From positions 1-64,000 of the forward strand of contig JADKFE010000022.1 in NCBI GenBank assembly GCA_016717595.1: a stretch of DNA of 64,000 bases, written 5' to 3'. Source of the DNA: Deltaproteobacteria bacterium. Lineage in GTDB: Bacteria > Myxococcota_A > UBA796 > CAJQPC01. The stretch's first letter is position 1, and every line of letters begins with the position of its first letter. A program made the translations under genes and the position numbers. Positions 1-9,467 of the stretch are shown here, piece by piece. The notes beneath the pieces were generated by a model. It had not been told where the DNA came from. It ran no database searches and worked only from the letters and a program-made list of their open reading frames with translations.

Positions 1-450
1 CAGATCAGACTTTGTGCTGTTCCCAACGATGAACTCATCCTTCTCCAGATCGAAGAAGATCTGGTCGGGCCGTTCGTCTTCTTCCGTCACCTCCTGTGAG
101 CCGTTGGCGCTTGGTTGTGGCGAAGGACTGAAGGTGGACAACAGCGTGTTGAGCCGCTGGTGGCCATCGAGGAGGTAACTAACAACCTGCCCTGCATGGT
201 GTTCCGGAATGTTGATGCCTGCGACTTTTCTGAAACACGCGAGCTGTGTCTCTGAGGTACGCCACACGAGCAGGCTGCCGATGGGGATGCCGATGTAGAT
301 GGAGCGGAGCAGATCGAGGCGGCGCTCATCTTTCCAGACAAAGGGCCGCTGAAACCGGGGGATCTGAATGTGGCCCAGCCGAACGTCAGCCAAGAGCTGG
401 ACGATGTCTGCCACTTGAGGTTGAGAGACGAAGCTAGCGGTGGTGCTCAT
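1..450 (-). CDS. DUF262 (GmrSD N-terminal-like) protein, C-terminus cut by window edge
   Basis: The first 150 codons of a DUF262-family protein, running off the left edge. The N-terminus reads GHIQIPRFQRPFVW, followed by a DLLRSIYIGIPIGSLLVW segment and LLDGHQRLNTL, which matches the family's DGQQR motif with a Gln-to-His change. In GmrSD-type enzymes this domain binds or hydrolyses NTP and couples to a nuclease domain, so a restriction or defence role is plausible. The ATG at 448-450 lies 7 bases after the stop of the TOPRIM-like gene, so the two appear translationally coupled. Any C-terminal effector domain lies outside the window. The family call is firm; the function is inferred. Confidence 0.8.
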   Translation of the reverse strand, partial: MSTTASFVSQPQVADIVQLLADVRLGHIQIPRFQRPFVWKDERRLDLLRSIYIGIPIGSLLVWRTSETQLACFRKVAGINIPEHHAGQVVSYLLDGHQRLNTLLSTFSPSPQPSANGSQEVTEEDERPDQIFFDLEKDEFIVGNSTKSDL

Positions 451-457
451 GTGGCTC

Positions 458-1446
458 CTATAGGGCGTCGAGCAAGGCGAGCTCAAGGGCATCAACCTCG
501 GCTCGCACATCTTGCGGCCAGGGTTCAGTTGGATGAACGTTCTCGAACTGTTCGGCGACGTGCCCTCAAACCCCTTCAACAGGGAGCTTTGAATCGCTGG
601 GGAGGCGTTCCCATTCTCCCTTGCTCCTGCCGCGTCGAATGACGTTCGTTGTGCCGTCCTTGGAAGCGATCGGAGTCACCTTTGGGCCGTGTTTCATGTT
701 GTAGAACTTGGCCATCTCACCTACTTCACCGCTCGCCAACGCCTGCGCTGCGCTCAGATCGACGTTCTGAAGCAGGGTGTTGGGGAGGTAATTCTCGATC
801 GAGCGGCGGTTGAGGCGGTGCCACCGCGTCTTTGGCATCGCGGCGGGTATCTCAGCGCATCGCCGCTCAAACTCGAATCCTTGACAGCGGTCTCCTCCGG
901 GCAGCCTCCAGTCGGCCGACAGCTCATCTGGGTGCAGGCGATCACTGTCGAAGAGGAAGAAGGTGCGCCAGCGGCTATCCGGGCGCTGTTTGACGTGGTC
1001 AATGATGTTCAGCAGATGTGAGCCACCACCGTTCACAGCCTCGATCCACTCTGAGCTCTCCCATGTCTGGAACGCAGGAATGCTCGCGGCGACGAAGCGT
1101 CGATCGCTGAGATCGTTCTCCACCACAAGCTTCAGTGGCCGTTTGACACAACCTCGGGCTGCCGAAGCAGTCAAGCGCCACGGGGGATCACAAAGCACCT
1201 CGAGGCTCCGCCGGGGTGAACCGTGAGAGTGACCGCGCCCGCGCGTGGCGAGATCGTCATCGCGCGAGTGGGCAACACCTGGACAAACTCTGGATTGGAG
1301 ATCGCGCACCAGGAGGTCATCTTCTCAATGTCTGTGTCAATAGAGTGCTGCCGCTTCTCCTCAAGGGTGATCAGCAGCCTCACCATCTCTTGCCGCCACG
1401 TCGCGTCGTCGTGGGTCCAACATTCGTCCTCTATGACGATCCTCAC
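458..1446 (-). pseudogene. TOPRIM-like protein with a frameshift and an in-frame TGA
   Basis: Starts at 1446, overlapping the ATPase stop by four bases. The first ~80 codons read in one frame (MRIVIEDECWTHDDATW...). Near 1205 the frame must change to continue as EVLCDPPWRL, then KLVVEND and FFLFDSDRLHPDEL. The Glu of VEND and the D-x-D of FDSD fit the acidic residues of an OLD-type TOPRIM domain. An in-frame TGA at 566-568 interrupts the frame. It continues with sensible sequence (AEQFENVHPTEPWPQDVR, then an acidic tail) to TAG at 458-460, immediately before the DUF262 start. This is either a decaying gene or two consensus errors. The TOPRIM assignment rests on motifs alone. Confidence 0.55.
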
Positions 1447-2636
1447 TCGCCACCTCGATATGCCCGATACAACGCGCTCTTGAGCTTGAGCAGGTCATCA
1501 AACGCATCCATGGGCCAAAGACCATCGACGTGGCCTCTCTCGTCAAGCGTGACGGGCCTCGCGACGCTCGCGCCGTCGGGCCTGCGCGCGACCCAGTACA
1601 GCTTGACCATGTTGGGTTGCAGCTCACGTCTCGCCAACGCGAGCTGAATCGCGGCGAAAAGCACCTCGGAGTGGGTCTCAATCGTCACCTGAGCGCCCTT
1701 GTTCACGGCGTCAATGAGTGATGTCGCGAGCTCAACTTGGGCGTCCGTGTGGAGGTGCAGCTCGGGCTGCTCTAAGGCGACGAGCCTGGGGCCAATCCCT
1801 GTCGCCGCCCTGGCCAGCGCGATCAGCGGGGCGAGCACTTGGGTGAGCCCCTCGCCGGTATCGATCAGGTTGACGGGCGTGACTTGCCCGTCCGCCGCCA
1901 CATCCAGGCGGAAGAACAACGGAGCGACTTCTGTCGTCTCCAGTCGGAAGCCGAGGCGACGGTAAAACGCCAGCACGAGCTCTACGGCGTCGCGCACACG
2001 GTCGGAGCGCCCCCAACGCTGCCAGTGGTACAGGAATCGCGCCACCCCTTCACCGCTGGCCAGGAGATTGGACGGCGCCGCGGCCCTGTACCGCTCTATG
2101 CGGGGGATCCCGAGGCGTACACCACGCAGCCACTGCGTAGAGAGGCTGTAGGCCATGGGGAGTTGCCTGTCGCCTTGGGGAGCTCCCGGGCTGTTGACGG
2201 GGGAGCATACCCTCGACCCCCCCCAGCCAATCCTCCCAGCCCCCGTCACCATCGTCCTCAAAGGACAACGTGCCTCCGGGCCCGGTCAAGGTGAGGCTTT
2301 GCAGCTCACCGCCGATCGCTGAGTTTGCGCTTCGAAACTCCCAGGCGGCGCTCGTGCTCGGCTGAGACCACTCAACGCTCACCTTGACCGGCTGCGCAGA
2401 GCAGGAACACATGCGCGAGGTCTGACCAAAGGGCGTCACGGGCGACCTCCCCATCCAGGCAAGGTCCGGGCCGCTTGTCGGCCAATGACTCCGAGATCCA
2501 GGGCAGCAAGCGCAACGGCGGGCGCTTCCTGAAGCTGTCTCACCGTGTAAAACAGCGTCAACGGCGCGAGATCTACCCTCTCGCTACGCGTAACCGACCC
2601 CTTGTAGTTCTCAATTTGAAAGCTACGGATAATCAC
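1443..2636 (-). pseudogene. AAA/ABC-type ATPase (DUF3696-like), multiply frameshifted
   Basis: First gene of the module. From a GTG at 2636 it reads VIIRSFQIENYKG...LAPLTLFY, the typical N-terminal strand of SMC/OLD-like ATPases. Walker A should follow but the frame is scrambled there. Another frame reads a degraded G-E-N-S-x-x-K-like stretch followed by LRLLPWISESL. Further frame changes are needed near 2395 and 2220. The last ~250 codons are intact and carry the D-loop/Walker B-like LVALEQPELHLH and an IETHSE H-loop motif, as in DUF3696 and OLD ATPases. ATP-driven coupling to the TOPRIM and DUF262 partners is inferred. As written the product could not fold as one protein. Confidence 0.6.
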
Positions 2637-2890
2637 GACAGTCGCGGTGCGGCGGCCTGTGGCCGAGGGGGGGTGGGGGGGGCGCGCGGGAGATCGCCTC
2701 CGCGCGCGGCCCCAGCCTAACACTGCCCTCCCTCGCAGCGGCATTTGCCTCAAGGGTGGCCCCGAGGAAGTCATCACGGGGCGACCCGCCTGCGAACCCG
2801 CTCCCACCCCGACGCTCAACGCCCGCCCCGCCACCGAGAGCCCCGGTCTGACGCCTCTTACGCGCCATTCTCCCACTCGCTCAACGCCCC

Positions 2891-4039
2891 TCACTCCCGC
2901 CCCAACTTCCCCACCCACAGCCCCACCTGAATCCCGCCCGTCTCAAACCGCGTGATCTCCTCAAGCCCCCGCCCCAGCCGCCCGGCCAACGCCGGATCCG
3001 GACAGATCGCGGCCAACCGCCACCCCGCGAACTGTTTGTTCAGCGCCGCCCCGAGCTTGTGGTACAGCGGCGCCAAGGACACGTTCTCGGCCACCCGCAG
3101 CCCCCACGGCGGGTTGATCACGACGAGCCCCGGCTTAGCGTCCAGAGGCGGGTTGATCGGATCGCCGAGGCTGCGGTTGTCAATCCGCAGAGACTCCACC
3201 ACCCCCGCCCGCGTCGCGTTCTCCCGCGTCGCCCGCACCGCGCCCGCGTCCCGATCCGCGGCGTAGAAGCTGCCCACCGGCACCTTCGCCGCAGACCGCG
3301 CCTCGGAGACGATCTCTTTCCACTTCGCCGTGGGGAAGTTCGGCGCCTTGAGGATCGGCATCGGGTGGTCAAAGCCCGGGGCGCGCTCGCCGGCCCAGCA
3401 GGCCGCCTCGATGGTGAAGGTGCCGCTGCCACACATCGGGTCGGCCAGGGGCACGCCGGGCTGCCATCCGGCGGCGAGCAGCACGCTCGCGGCGAGGTTC
3501 TCCCGCAGGGGGGCCCGGGCGAGGTTCTGGCGGTAGCCGCGCTTGTGCAAGAGGCCGCCGCCGACGTCGATGGACACCGTGGCTTTTTTTCCGCGCACCC
3601 GCACACGAAGCTCGACGGTGGGCAGCTCCCAGCGGCGGGGGCCGTCTTGGCGGGGGGCCTTGCGCAGGGCCTCCTCGACGGCGACCAAGACGTGATGCTC
3701 GACAGCGTCGGCGCGCTTGAACTGGGCCTCCTTCACCGTGGCCTTCACGGTGAGGGGCTGGCCGGGGTGCAAGAAGGTGCGCCAGGGCAGGCCTTGCACC
3801 GAGGCGTGGAGCTGCTGCAGGGAGGGGGCGGGGATCTCGTCGCCGACGATGAGCAGCGTGCGGGCGGCGCAGCGGCTCCAGAGGCAGATCGCCGCGGCGT
3901 CGAGCAGGTCGCCCTGCAGGCGCACGCCGCCTTCTTCGATCTTGACCGCGCCCTCGGTCAGCGCGCCGAGCTCGGCGGCGAGGGGGGCTTCGAGGCCCGG
4001 GGGGGCGACGACGAACAGCGGCCAGGTTTGAGGCTTCAT
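2891..4039 (-). CDS. rlmL: THUMP-domain 23S rRNA guanine-N2 methyltransferase, RlmL-like
   Basis: A 382-residue enzyme with an N-terminal ferredoxin-like/THUMP region and a C-terminal Rossmann methyltransferase. The SAM-binding motif is DPMCGSGTFTIEAA near residue 200 and the catalytic NPPWGLRV motif is near residue 310, as in N2-guanine methyltransferases. Length matches stand-alone RlmL/YpsC proteins rather than the double-domain RlmKL of E. coli. The start chosen is the ATG at 4039 (MKPQTWPLFVV), because upstream codons are low-complexity and the family begins like this. It would methylate 23S rRNA during 50S assembly. It is monocistronic and divergent from the SDR pair. Exact target position is not provable from sequence. 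Confidence 0.85.
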   Translation of the reverse strand: MKPQTWPLFVVAPPGLEAPLAAELGALTEGAVKIEEGGVRLQGDLLDAAAICLWSRCAARTLLIVGDEIPAPSLQQLHASVQGLPWRTFLHPGQPLTVKATVKEAQFKRADAVEHHVLVAVEEALRKAPRQDGPRRWELPTVELRVRVRGKKATVSIDVGGGLLHKRGYRQNLARAPLRENLAASVLLAAGWQPGVPLADPMCGSGTFTIEAACWAGERAPGFDHPMPILKAPNFPTAKWKEIVSEARSAAKVPVGSFYAADRDAGAVRATRENATRAGVVESLRIDNRSLGDPINPPLDAKPGLVVINPPWGLRVAENVSLAPLYHKLGAALNKQFAGWRLAAICPDPALAGRLGRGLEEITRFETGGIQVGLWVGKLGRE

Positions 4040-4104
4040 GGGGCGGGCGTCTATCGCGGTGGGGCCACCTTGCCCTCCCCGCATCACGTCGATACGCTGC
4101 GGCT

Positions 4105-4875
4105 ATGCCTGGACACGTCATCATCACCGGGGCGTCGGTCGGGATCGGCGCGGCCCTCGCCCGCTCCTTGGCCCGCGCGGGGTACAGCGTCGGCCTCGTC
4201 GCCCGCCGACAAGAGCTCCTCGAGGCCCTCACCGCCGACCTCACCCGCGGAGGCGCCAAAGCGGCCTGGGCCGTGGCCGACGTGAGCGACGAGGGCTCGA
4301 TGCGCGCGGCCTTCACAGCCTTGGAGGAGGCGCTTGGCCCCTGCGAGGTGATGATCGCCAACGCGGGCATCTTGAGCTTCCAGCGGCCCGAGACCTTCGA
4401 CGCTGAGGTGGCGGTCAACATCCTGCGGGTGAACGTCGAGGGGGCGATCAACGCCGCCGGGGTCGCCTTGCCGGGCATGGTGGCGCGGGGGCGGGGCCAG
4501 CTCGTGGTGATCTCGTCTTCAGCGGCGCTGCGGGCCTTGCCCGGCTGGCACGCCTACGCGGCGTCGAAGTCGGCGGTGTCGTCCTTCTTCCGCTCCTTGG
4601 CCTTCGATCTGGCGGACAAGGGCGTCTCCGTGCTCGTGGTGCAGCCGGGCTTCGTGGCCACGGACATGACCGCGAACAACCGCTTCCCGATGCCGGGCAC
4701 GATGCAGGCGAGCGACCTGGCCGAGGGCATCGTCGCCCGGGTGCAGAGCGGGCGCGGCGGGGTGATGACGACGCCCTGGTTTATGGGCCTCGCCTTGGGG
4801 CTCTCGCGGCTCATCCCCGGCTTCCTCTTTGATCGTGCGGCGCGCTGGTTTCTGCGCCTCGGGGAGACGCGCTGA
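4105..4875 (+). CDS. SDR-family oxidoreductase (first of a tandem pair)
   Basis: A 256-residue classical short-chain dehydrogenase/reductase. It has the TGASVGIG dinucleotide-binding loop at the N-terminus, the NAG motif, the catalytic Ser (ISSSAAL) and HAYAASK, giving the Ser-Tyr-Lys triad. The C-terminus has a hydrophobic stretch (FMGLALGLSRLIPGFLF), as in membrane-associated lipid or steroid SDRs. It overlaps the next SDR gene by one base (TGATG), so the two are cotranslated. Substrate is unknown; a 3-ketoacyl or retinol-like lipid substrate is only a guess from the tail. Confidence 0.9.
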   Translation: MPGHVIITGASVGIGAALARSLARAGYSVGLVARRQELLEALTADLTRGGAKAAWAVADVSDEGSMRAAFTALEEALGPCEVMIANAGILSFQRPETFDAEVAVNILRVNVEGAINAAGVALPGMVARGRGQLVVISSSAALRALPGWHAYAASKSAVSSFFRSLAFDLADKGVSVLVVQPGFVATDMTANNRFPMPGTMQASDLAEGIVARVQSGRGGVMTTPWFMGLALGLSRLIPGFLFDRAARWFLRLGETR

Positions 4876-5657
4876 TGGGACAACACGCGCTCATCGTGGG
4901 GGCCTCTTCAGGCATCGGCGCCGCCTTGGCCCTGGAGCTGGCCCTTGAGGGCTATGACGTGGGGCTCATCGCCCGGCGCACGGATCGGCTGGCCGAGGTC
5001 GCCGAGCGGGTGCGCGCCCGGGGCGGCGTCGCGGCCTACCGCGCGGCGGACGTGAACGACGCCGCCCAGCTCAAGGCCGCCATCGCCGCGTTGGAGGAGG
5101 TGCTGGGGCCCGTGGAGGTCATCATCGCCAACGCGGGGATCGGCGAGAACACCGACGCCGCCAACCTTGACCTGGCGCACGTTCGGCGTGTTCTGCGCAC
5201 AAACTTAGAGGGCGTGGTGCTGGCCATCGGCGCGGTGCTGCCCGCCATGACCCAGCGCGGCCACGGGCACATCGGCGCGGTGACGTCCATCGCCGGGATG
5301 CGGCCCATCCCCATGATCGCGGCCTATGGCGCCTCCAAGGCCGGGGCGAGCGCGTTCTTGGAGGCCCTGCGCGCCGACCTCCGCGGCAGCGGCGTCACCG
5401 TCACCGACCTCTGCCCCGGCTACGTCAAGACCGACATGCTCAAGCCCCAAGAGAGCGGCGCCTACCCGCCGTTCACCATGGACGCCGGCGACACCGCCCG
5501 GCGGATGGTGCGGGCCCTGCTCGCCGGGCGCGACAGCCTCGTCTTCCCCTGGCCGCTGGCCTGGATGAGCCGATTCGCGGCGATGCTGCCCGACGCGCTC
5601 ATCGGCCCGCTCCTGCGCCGCCTCGCCCCCAAGCCGCCCCCGGCGCTGCCCGGCTGA
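4875..5657 (+). CDS. SDR-family oxidoreductase (second of a tandem pair)
   Basis: A 260-residue SDR paralogous to its upstream neighbour. It has GASSGIG at residues 8-14, NAG, and AYGASK with a Ser about 13 residues earlier, so the catalytic triad is intact. It also has a hydrophobic C-terminal stretch (PWPLAWMSRFAAMLPDALI) and a proline-rich end. The ATG overlaps the preceding stop, indicating translational coupling. Tandem SDRs of this type may act as heterodimers or on consecutive oxidation steps, but nothing in the neighbourhood identifies the pathway. Confidence 0.9.
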   Translation: MGQHALIVGASSGIGAALALELALEGYDVGLIARRTDRLAEVAERVRARGGVAAYRAADVNDAAQLKAAIAALEEVLGPVEVIIANAGIGENTDAANLDLAHVRRVLRTNLEGVVLAIGAVLPAMTQRGHGHIGAVTSIAGMRPIPMIAAYGASKAGASAFLEALRADLRGSGVTVTDLCPGYVKTDMLKPQESGAYPPFTMDAGDTARRMVRALLAGRDSLVFPWPLAWMSRFAAMLPDALIGPLLRRLAPKPPPALPG

Positions 5658-5704
5658 GCGGTTAAGAGGCGTACAACATCCCCTGCCTGAATCGGAGCCA
5701 CACC

Positions 5705-7987
5705 ATGATCCAAGTCGCCGCCATCCGGAAGCTGTATGAGGCCCAAGCCGCCCGCCACGCCATCGGGCGTCGCCGCCTGGGCCGGGCGCTCACCCTGGGC
5801 GAGAAGATCCTCTTCTCCCACCTCGCCGAGCCCGAGTCCGCCGAGTTTGATCGCCGCAAGAGCTTCTTGGCCCTGCACCCCGACCGCGTGGCGATGCAAG
5901 ACGCCACGGCCCAGATGGCGCTGTTGCAGTTCATGACGGCCGGCCGCGACGAGGTGGCCTTGCCCTCGACGGTCCACTGCGACCACCTCATCCGCGCGTA
6001 TGTCGGCGCCGAGGCCGACCTCAACAACTCGAACGTCGAGAACGCCGAGGTGTTCTCGTTCTTGCGCAGCGTGTCCGAGCGTTACGGCGTCGGCTTCTGG
6101 AAGCCCGGCTCGGGCATCATCCACCAGGTCGTGCTTGAGAACTACGCCTTCCCCGGCGGCATGATGATCGGCACCGACTCCCACACCCCCAACGCCGGCG
6201 GCCTGGGCATGATCGCCGTGGGTGTCGGCGGCGCCGACGCCGTAGACGCCATGGTGGGCATGGCCTGGGAGGTCTTGAACCCCGGCTTCATCGGCGTGAA
6301 GCTCACCGGCAAGCTGAACGGCTGGTCGAGCCCCAAAGACGTCATCCTCAAGGTCTGTGAGATCCTCACGGTCAAGGGCGGCACCAACTCCATCGTCGAG
6401 TACTTCGGCCCCGGCTGCGCCAGCATCAGCGCCACGGGCAAAGCGACGATCTGCAACATGGGCGCCGAGCACGGGGCGACCACGTCGTTGTTCCCCTTCG
6501 ACGACCGCATGGCCACCTACCTGCGCGCCACGGGCCGCGAAGAGATCGCCCAGCTCGCCGAGGCCCACGCCAGCGAGCTGCGCGCCGATCCCGAGGTCGA
6601 GGCCAACCCCAGCGCCTACTACGACCGCGTCATCGAGATCGACCTCTCCACCCTTGAGCCCCACGTCGTCGGCCCCCACACCCCCGACCTCGCCCGGCCC
6701 ATCTCCCAGATGGCGGCCGACGCCAAGGCGAACGGCTGGTCCACGAAGCTCAGCGCGGCGCTCATCGGCTCGTGCACGAACTCGTCCTACGAAGACATCG
6801 GCCGCTCGGCCCACGTCGCGCGGCAGGCCCGGGCCCACGGCGTGCGGTCCAAGGTGCCGTTCATGGTGAGCCCCGGCTCAGACACCATCTACGCCACGAT
6901 CATCCGCGACGGCCAGGCCGGTGACCTAGACGCCATCGGCGGCACCGTGCTCTCCAACGCCTGCGGCCCGTGCATCGGCCAGTGGCGCCGGGACGACGTC
7001 AAGAAGGGTGAGGTGAACACCATCTTCAACTCCTTCAACCGCAACTTCCGCGGCCGCAACGACGCCAACCCCGAGACGCTGTCGTTCATCGGCTCCCCCG
7101 AGCTGGTCACGGCGGTGGCCTTGGCCGGTGACCTGGGCTTCAACCCCATCACCGACAGCCTCATCGGCGCCGACGGCCAGCCGTTCATGCTCACGCCCCC
7201 CGAGAGCGCCGAGCTTCCCCCCACGGGCTTCAAGGAGGGCTTCGACGGCTTCGTGGCGCCCTTGCCGATGAAGCAGCGTCTGGGCGTTGAGGTCGCCATC
7301 GCCGCGGGCTCCGACCGCCTGGAGCGCCTGCAGCCCTTCGCGGCCTGGGACGGCGAGGACGTCTTCAACCTGCGGATCTTGGTGAAGGCCCGGGGCAAGT
7401 GCACCACGGACCACATCTCGGCGGCGGGCCCCTGGCTGAAGTACCGCGGTCACCTCACGAACATCTCCGGCAACCTCATGTTGGGCGCGCTCAACGACGA
7501 GACCGGCGAGAACGGCGTCGGCGTGAACCACCTCACCGGCGAGCGCGCCTCTCACCCCGACCTCGCCAAGCAGTACAAGGCCGCCGGCCAAGGCTGGGTG
7601 ATCATCGGCGATGAGAACTACGGCGAAGGATCCAGCCGCGAGCACGCCGCCATGGAGCCCCGGCACATGGGCGGCCGCGCGCTCATCGTGCGCAGCTTCG
7701 CCCGCATCCACGAGACGAACCTCAAGAAGCAGGGCATCCTCGCGCTGACCTTCGCCAACCCCGCCGACTACGACCGCGTGAAGGGCGACGACGTGCTCTC
7801 CATCGAGGGCGTGGCGAGCATCCCCGAGGGCGGCTCGCCCACGCTGGTGCTCACCCACAAAGACGGCAGCGTCGAGCGCATCGCCACCAAGAACAGCTAC
7901 TCCCCCGAGCAGTTTGAGTGGTTCAAGGCCGGCAGCGCGATCAACAAGATCCGCGCTGACCTCGCGAACACTCAGATTCAAGAGTGA
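5705..7987 (+). CDS. acn: Aconitate hydratase, mitochondrial-type
   Basis: A 760-residue aconitase of the mitochondrial (ACO2-like) type, distinct from bacterial AcnA and AcnB by length and sequence. It interconverts citrate and isocitrate in the TCA cycle using a [4Fe-4S] cluster. Cluster ligands are visible as Cys357 (GSCTNSSYED) and Cys420 and Cys423 (CGPCIGQW). The signatures GTDSHTPNAGGLG and YGEGSSREHAA are present. The start ATG at 5705 follows a plausible leader. It stands alone, with no iron-sulfur or TCA genes beside it. No frame disturbance is seen over its 2.3 kb, unlike many genes in the window. Confidence 0.97.
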   Translation: MIQVAAIRKLYEAQAARHAIGRRRLGRALTLGEKILFSHLAEPESAEFDRRKSFLALHPDRVAMQDATAQMALLQFMTAGRDEVALPSTVHCDHLIRAYVGAEADLNNSNVENAEVFSFLRSVSERYGVGFWKPGSGIIHQVVLENYAFPGGMMIGTDSHTPNAGGLGMIAVGVGGADAVDAMVGMAWEVLNPGFIGVKLTGKLNGWSSPKDVILKVCEILTVKGGTNSIVEYFGPGCASISATGKATICNMGAEHGATTSLFPFDDRMATYLRATGREEIAQLAEAHASELRADPEVEANPSAYYDRVIEIDLSTLEPHVVGPHTPDLARPISQMAADAKANGWSTKLSAALIGSCTNSSYEDIGRSAHVARQARAHGVRSKVPFMVSPGSDTIYATIIRDGQAGDLDAIGGTVLSNACGPCIGQWRRDDVKKGEVNTIFNSFNRNFRGRNDANPETLSFIGSPELVTAVALAGDLGFNPITDSLIGADGQPFMLTPPESAELPPTGFKEGFDGFVAPLPMKQRLGVEVAIAAGSDRLERLQPFAAWDGEDVFNLRILVKARGKCTTDHISAAGPWLKYRGHLTNISGNLMLGALNDETGENGVGVNHLTGERASHPDLAKQYKAAGQGWVIIGDENYGEGSSREHAAMEPRHMGGRALIVRSFARIHETNLKKQGILALTFANPADYDRVKGDDVLSIEGVASIPEGGSPTLVLTHKDGSVERIATKNSYSPEQFEWFKAGSAINKIRADLANTQIQE

Positions 7988-7994
7988 GCGGGGC

Positions 7995-9281
7995 TTAGGC
8001 GCTCAAGCTGGGGTCTACAGCCAGACCCAAGGGGGGGGGGGGGGGGGCGTCCATACAGCGCCAGACCCCAAACTTGAGGTAGCGACCCTCGGGGAAGTGG
8101 GCGGCGGCGGGGTGATCCGGCGCCTGCCCGCCGTCGTAGAGGTGCTGCACGGGGCGCTCGGCGCGGCGGGCGCCGTCTCGCACGGCGTTGTGGAAGTCGC
8201 GGGGGCTCACCTCGCCCTGGTTGAGCGCGGCGACGAGCCAGCCGCCGGGCTCCATCACCCGCAGGCAGGCCGCCACGAGGCGGGGGTAATCTTTGCCCGC
8301 GCTCATCACGCCTTCAGGGCCGTGGGAGAAGGCCGGAGGGTCCAAGATCACCAGGTCGAAGCGCTCACCGGCCCGGCGAAGGCGGTCCAAGGCCGCGCGC
8401 ACGTCTTCAGCGAAGAAGAGGTGGGCGGAGGGGTCGAGCTCATTGGCGACGAAGTTGGCCTCAGCGCGCTCTAAGGCGGACTCGCTCAGATCGATGGAGA
8501 CGACCTCAGAGGCGCCGTTGGCGGCGGCGGCCACGGAGAAGAAGCCGGTGTGGGCGAAGAGGTTGAGCACGCGGCGGCCGCCCCAGTAGGGCTCCAGCAT
8601 GGCGCGGTTGGCGCGCATGTCGGTGTAGAGGCCCACGTCTTTGCCCAAGGCGGGCCGCACGAGGCAGGTGAGGCCACGCTCGGTCACGCGCACGTCGCCC
8701 GGAGGCGCGTGGCCCCGGATGAGCCCGGCGGGGATCGGCGGCTCAAAGCGGGCCTTCTCCCGAGGGTCGGGGCGCCAGTGCAGGTACACGCCGCGGGGGC
8801 TCAGGTGCTCGTCAAGCCAAGCGCAGACCCAGTCGATGAGCGGGGCCACGCCGGGGGCGTCCAGGGTGATCGTCGCGTAGTGGCCCCAAATGTCGACCCG
8901 CAGGCCGGGCAGCTCATCGTTCTCGGCGTTCACCAGGCGATAGGCGGTGGTGTTGGGCTCGACGATCTGCTGCCGTAAGGCGTAGGCGAGGTCCAGGCGG
9001 CTGTGGATCAGCGCGGCGTCGATGGGGCCCTCATCGGCGCGATAACGGCGCGCGGAGATCCAGCCATCGTCCCAGAGGCCCACGCCGTAGGCCTTTCCTT
9101 GCTCGTCGATGAGCTTCACCTCTTGGCCGGGCTTGAGGTTCGGCGGGCGCTGCACCACCTCGGCGGGGTACACCCAGCAGAAGTCTTGGTTCAACCAGCG
9201 CGCGGAGTAGCCGTTGACGACGACGGCGCCGGACGGGGCCTGGCTTGGCCGACTGGGCGGCGCACGATAGGGTCTCTTCAT
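7995..9281 (-). CDS. rlmI: Class I rRNA cytosine-C5 methyltransferase, RlmI-like
   Basis: A 428-residue protein: N-terminal PUA-like domain (VVNGYSARWLNQDFCWVYPAEV), an EEHAD-like middle part and a C-terminal Rossmann methyltransferase. SAM motif is VLNLFAHTGFFSVAAA; the catalytic-loop motif is LVILDPPAFS. RlmI methylates C1962 of 23S rRNA in E. coli; the closest match here is by architecture. The tail after KFGVWRCM is proline-rich, and its reading depends on the exact length of the G run at 8031-8047. Its upstream region is the large poly-G tract, so the promoter cannot be located. Confidence 0.88.
   Translation of the reverse strand: MKRPYRAPPSRPSQAPSGAVVVNGYSARWLNQDFCWVYPAEVVQRPPNLKPGQEVKLIDEQGKAYGVGLWDDGWISARRYRADEGPIDAALIHSRLDLAYALRQQIVEPNTTAYRLVNAENDELPGLRVDIWGHYATITLDAPGVAPLIDWVCAWLDEHLSPRGVYLHWRPDPREKARFEPPIPAGLIRGHAPPGDVRVTERGLTCLVRPALGKDVGLYTDMRANRAMLEPYWGGRRVLNLFAHTGFFSVAAAANGASEVVSIDLSESALERAEANFVANELDPSAHLFFAEDVRAALDRLRRAGERFDLVILDPPAFSHGPEGVMSAGKDYPRLVAACLRVMEPGGWLVAALNQGEVSPRDFHNAVRDGARRAERPVQHLYDGGQAPDHPAAAHFPEGRYLKFGVWRCMDAPPPPPLGLAVDPSLSA
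8031..8047 (+). repeat. Run of 17 G residues
   Basis: An uninterrupted G run at the 3' end of the rlmI-like gene. On the gene's strand it encodes part of the PPPPP stretch near the C-terminus. It could form a G-quadruplex, or its length could be miscalled, which would change the final ~15 residues of the protein. Confidence 0.9.
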
Positions 9282-9353
9282 GGTGAATCCTCTGCTTCGC
9301 GCTCATCTGATTGGCCTGCGCTCGGACTTCTATCTGCTTGTGCTGGCGCGGCA

Positions 9354-9450
<97 letters not shown>

Positions 9451-9467
9451 CTCACGGCGCTGCGGGC

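Noticed and set aside
3059..4285. Long plus-strand open frame (~400 codons) antisense to rlmL
   Set aside because: Composition is that of a reverse-complement frame in GC-rich DNA, with Ala/Arg/Gly-rich meaningless sequence. The opposite strand encodes a clear methyltransferase.
5462..6838. Long minus-strand open frame antisense to aconitase
   Set aside because: A shadow of the aconitase codon pattern, with no start context and no recognisable domain.
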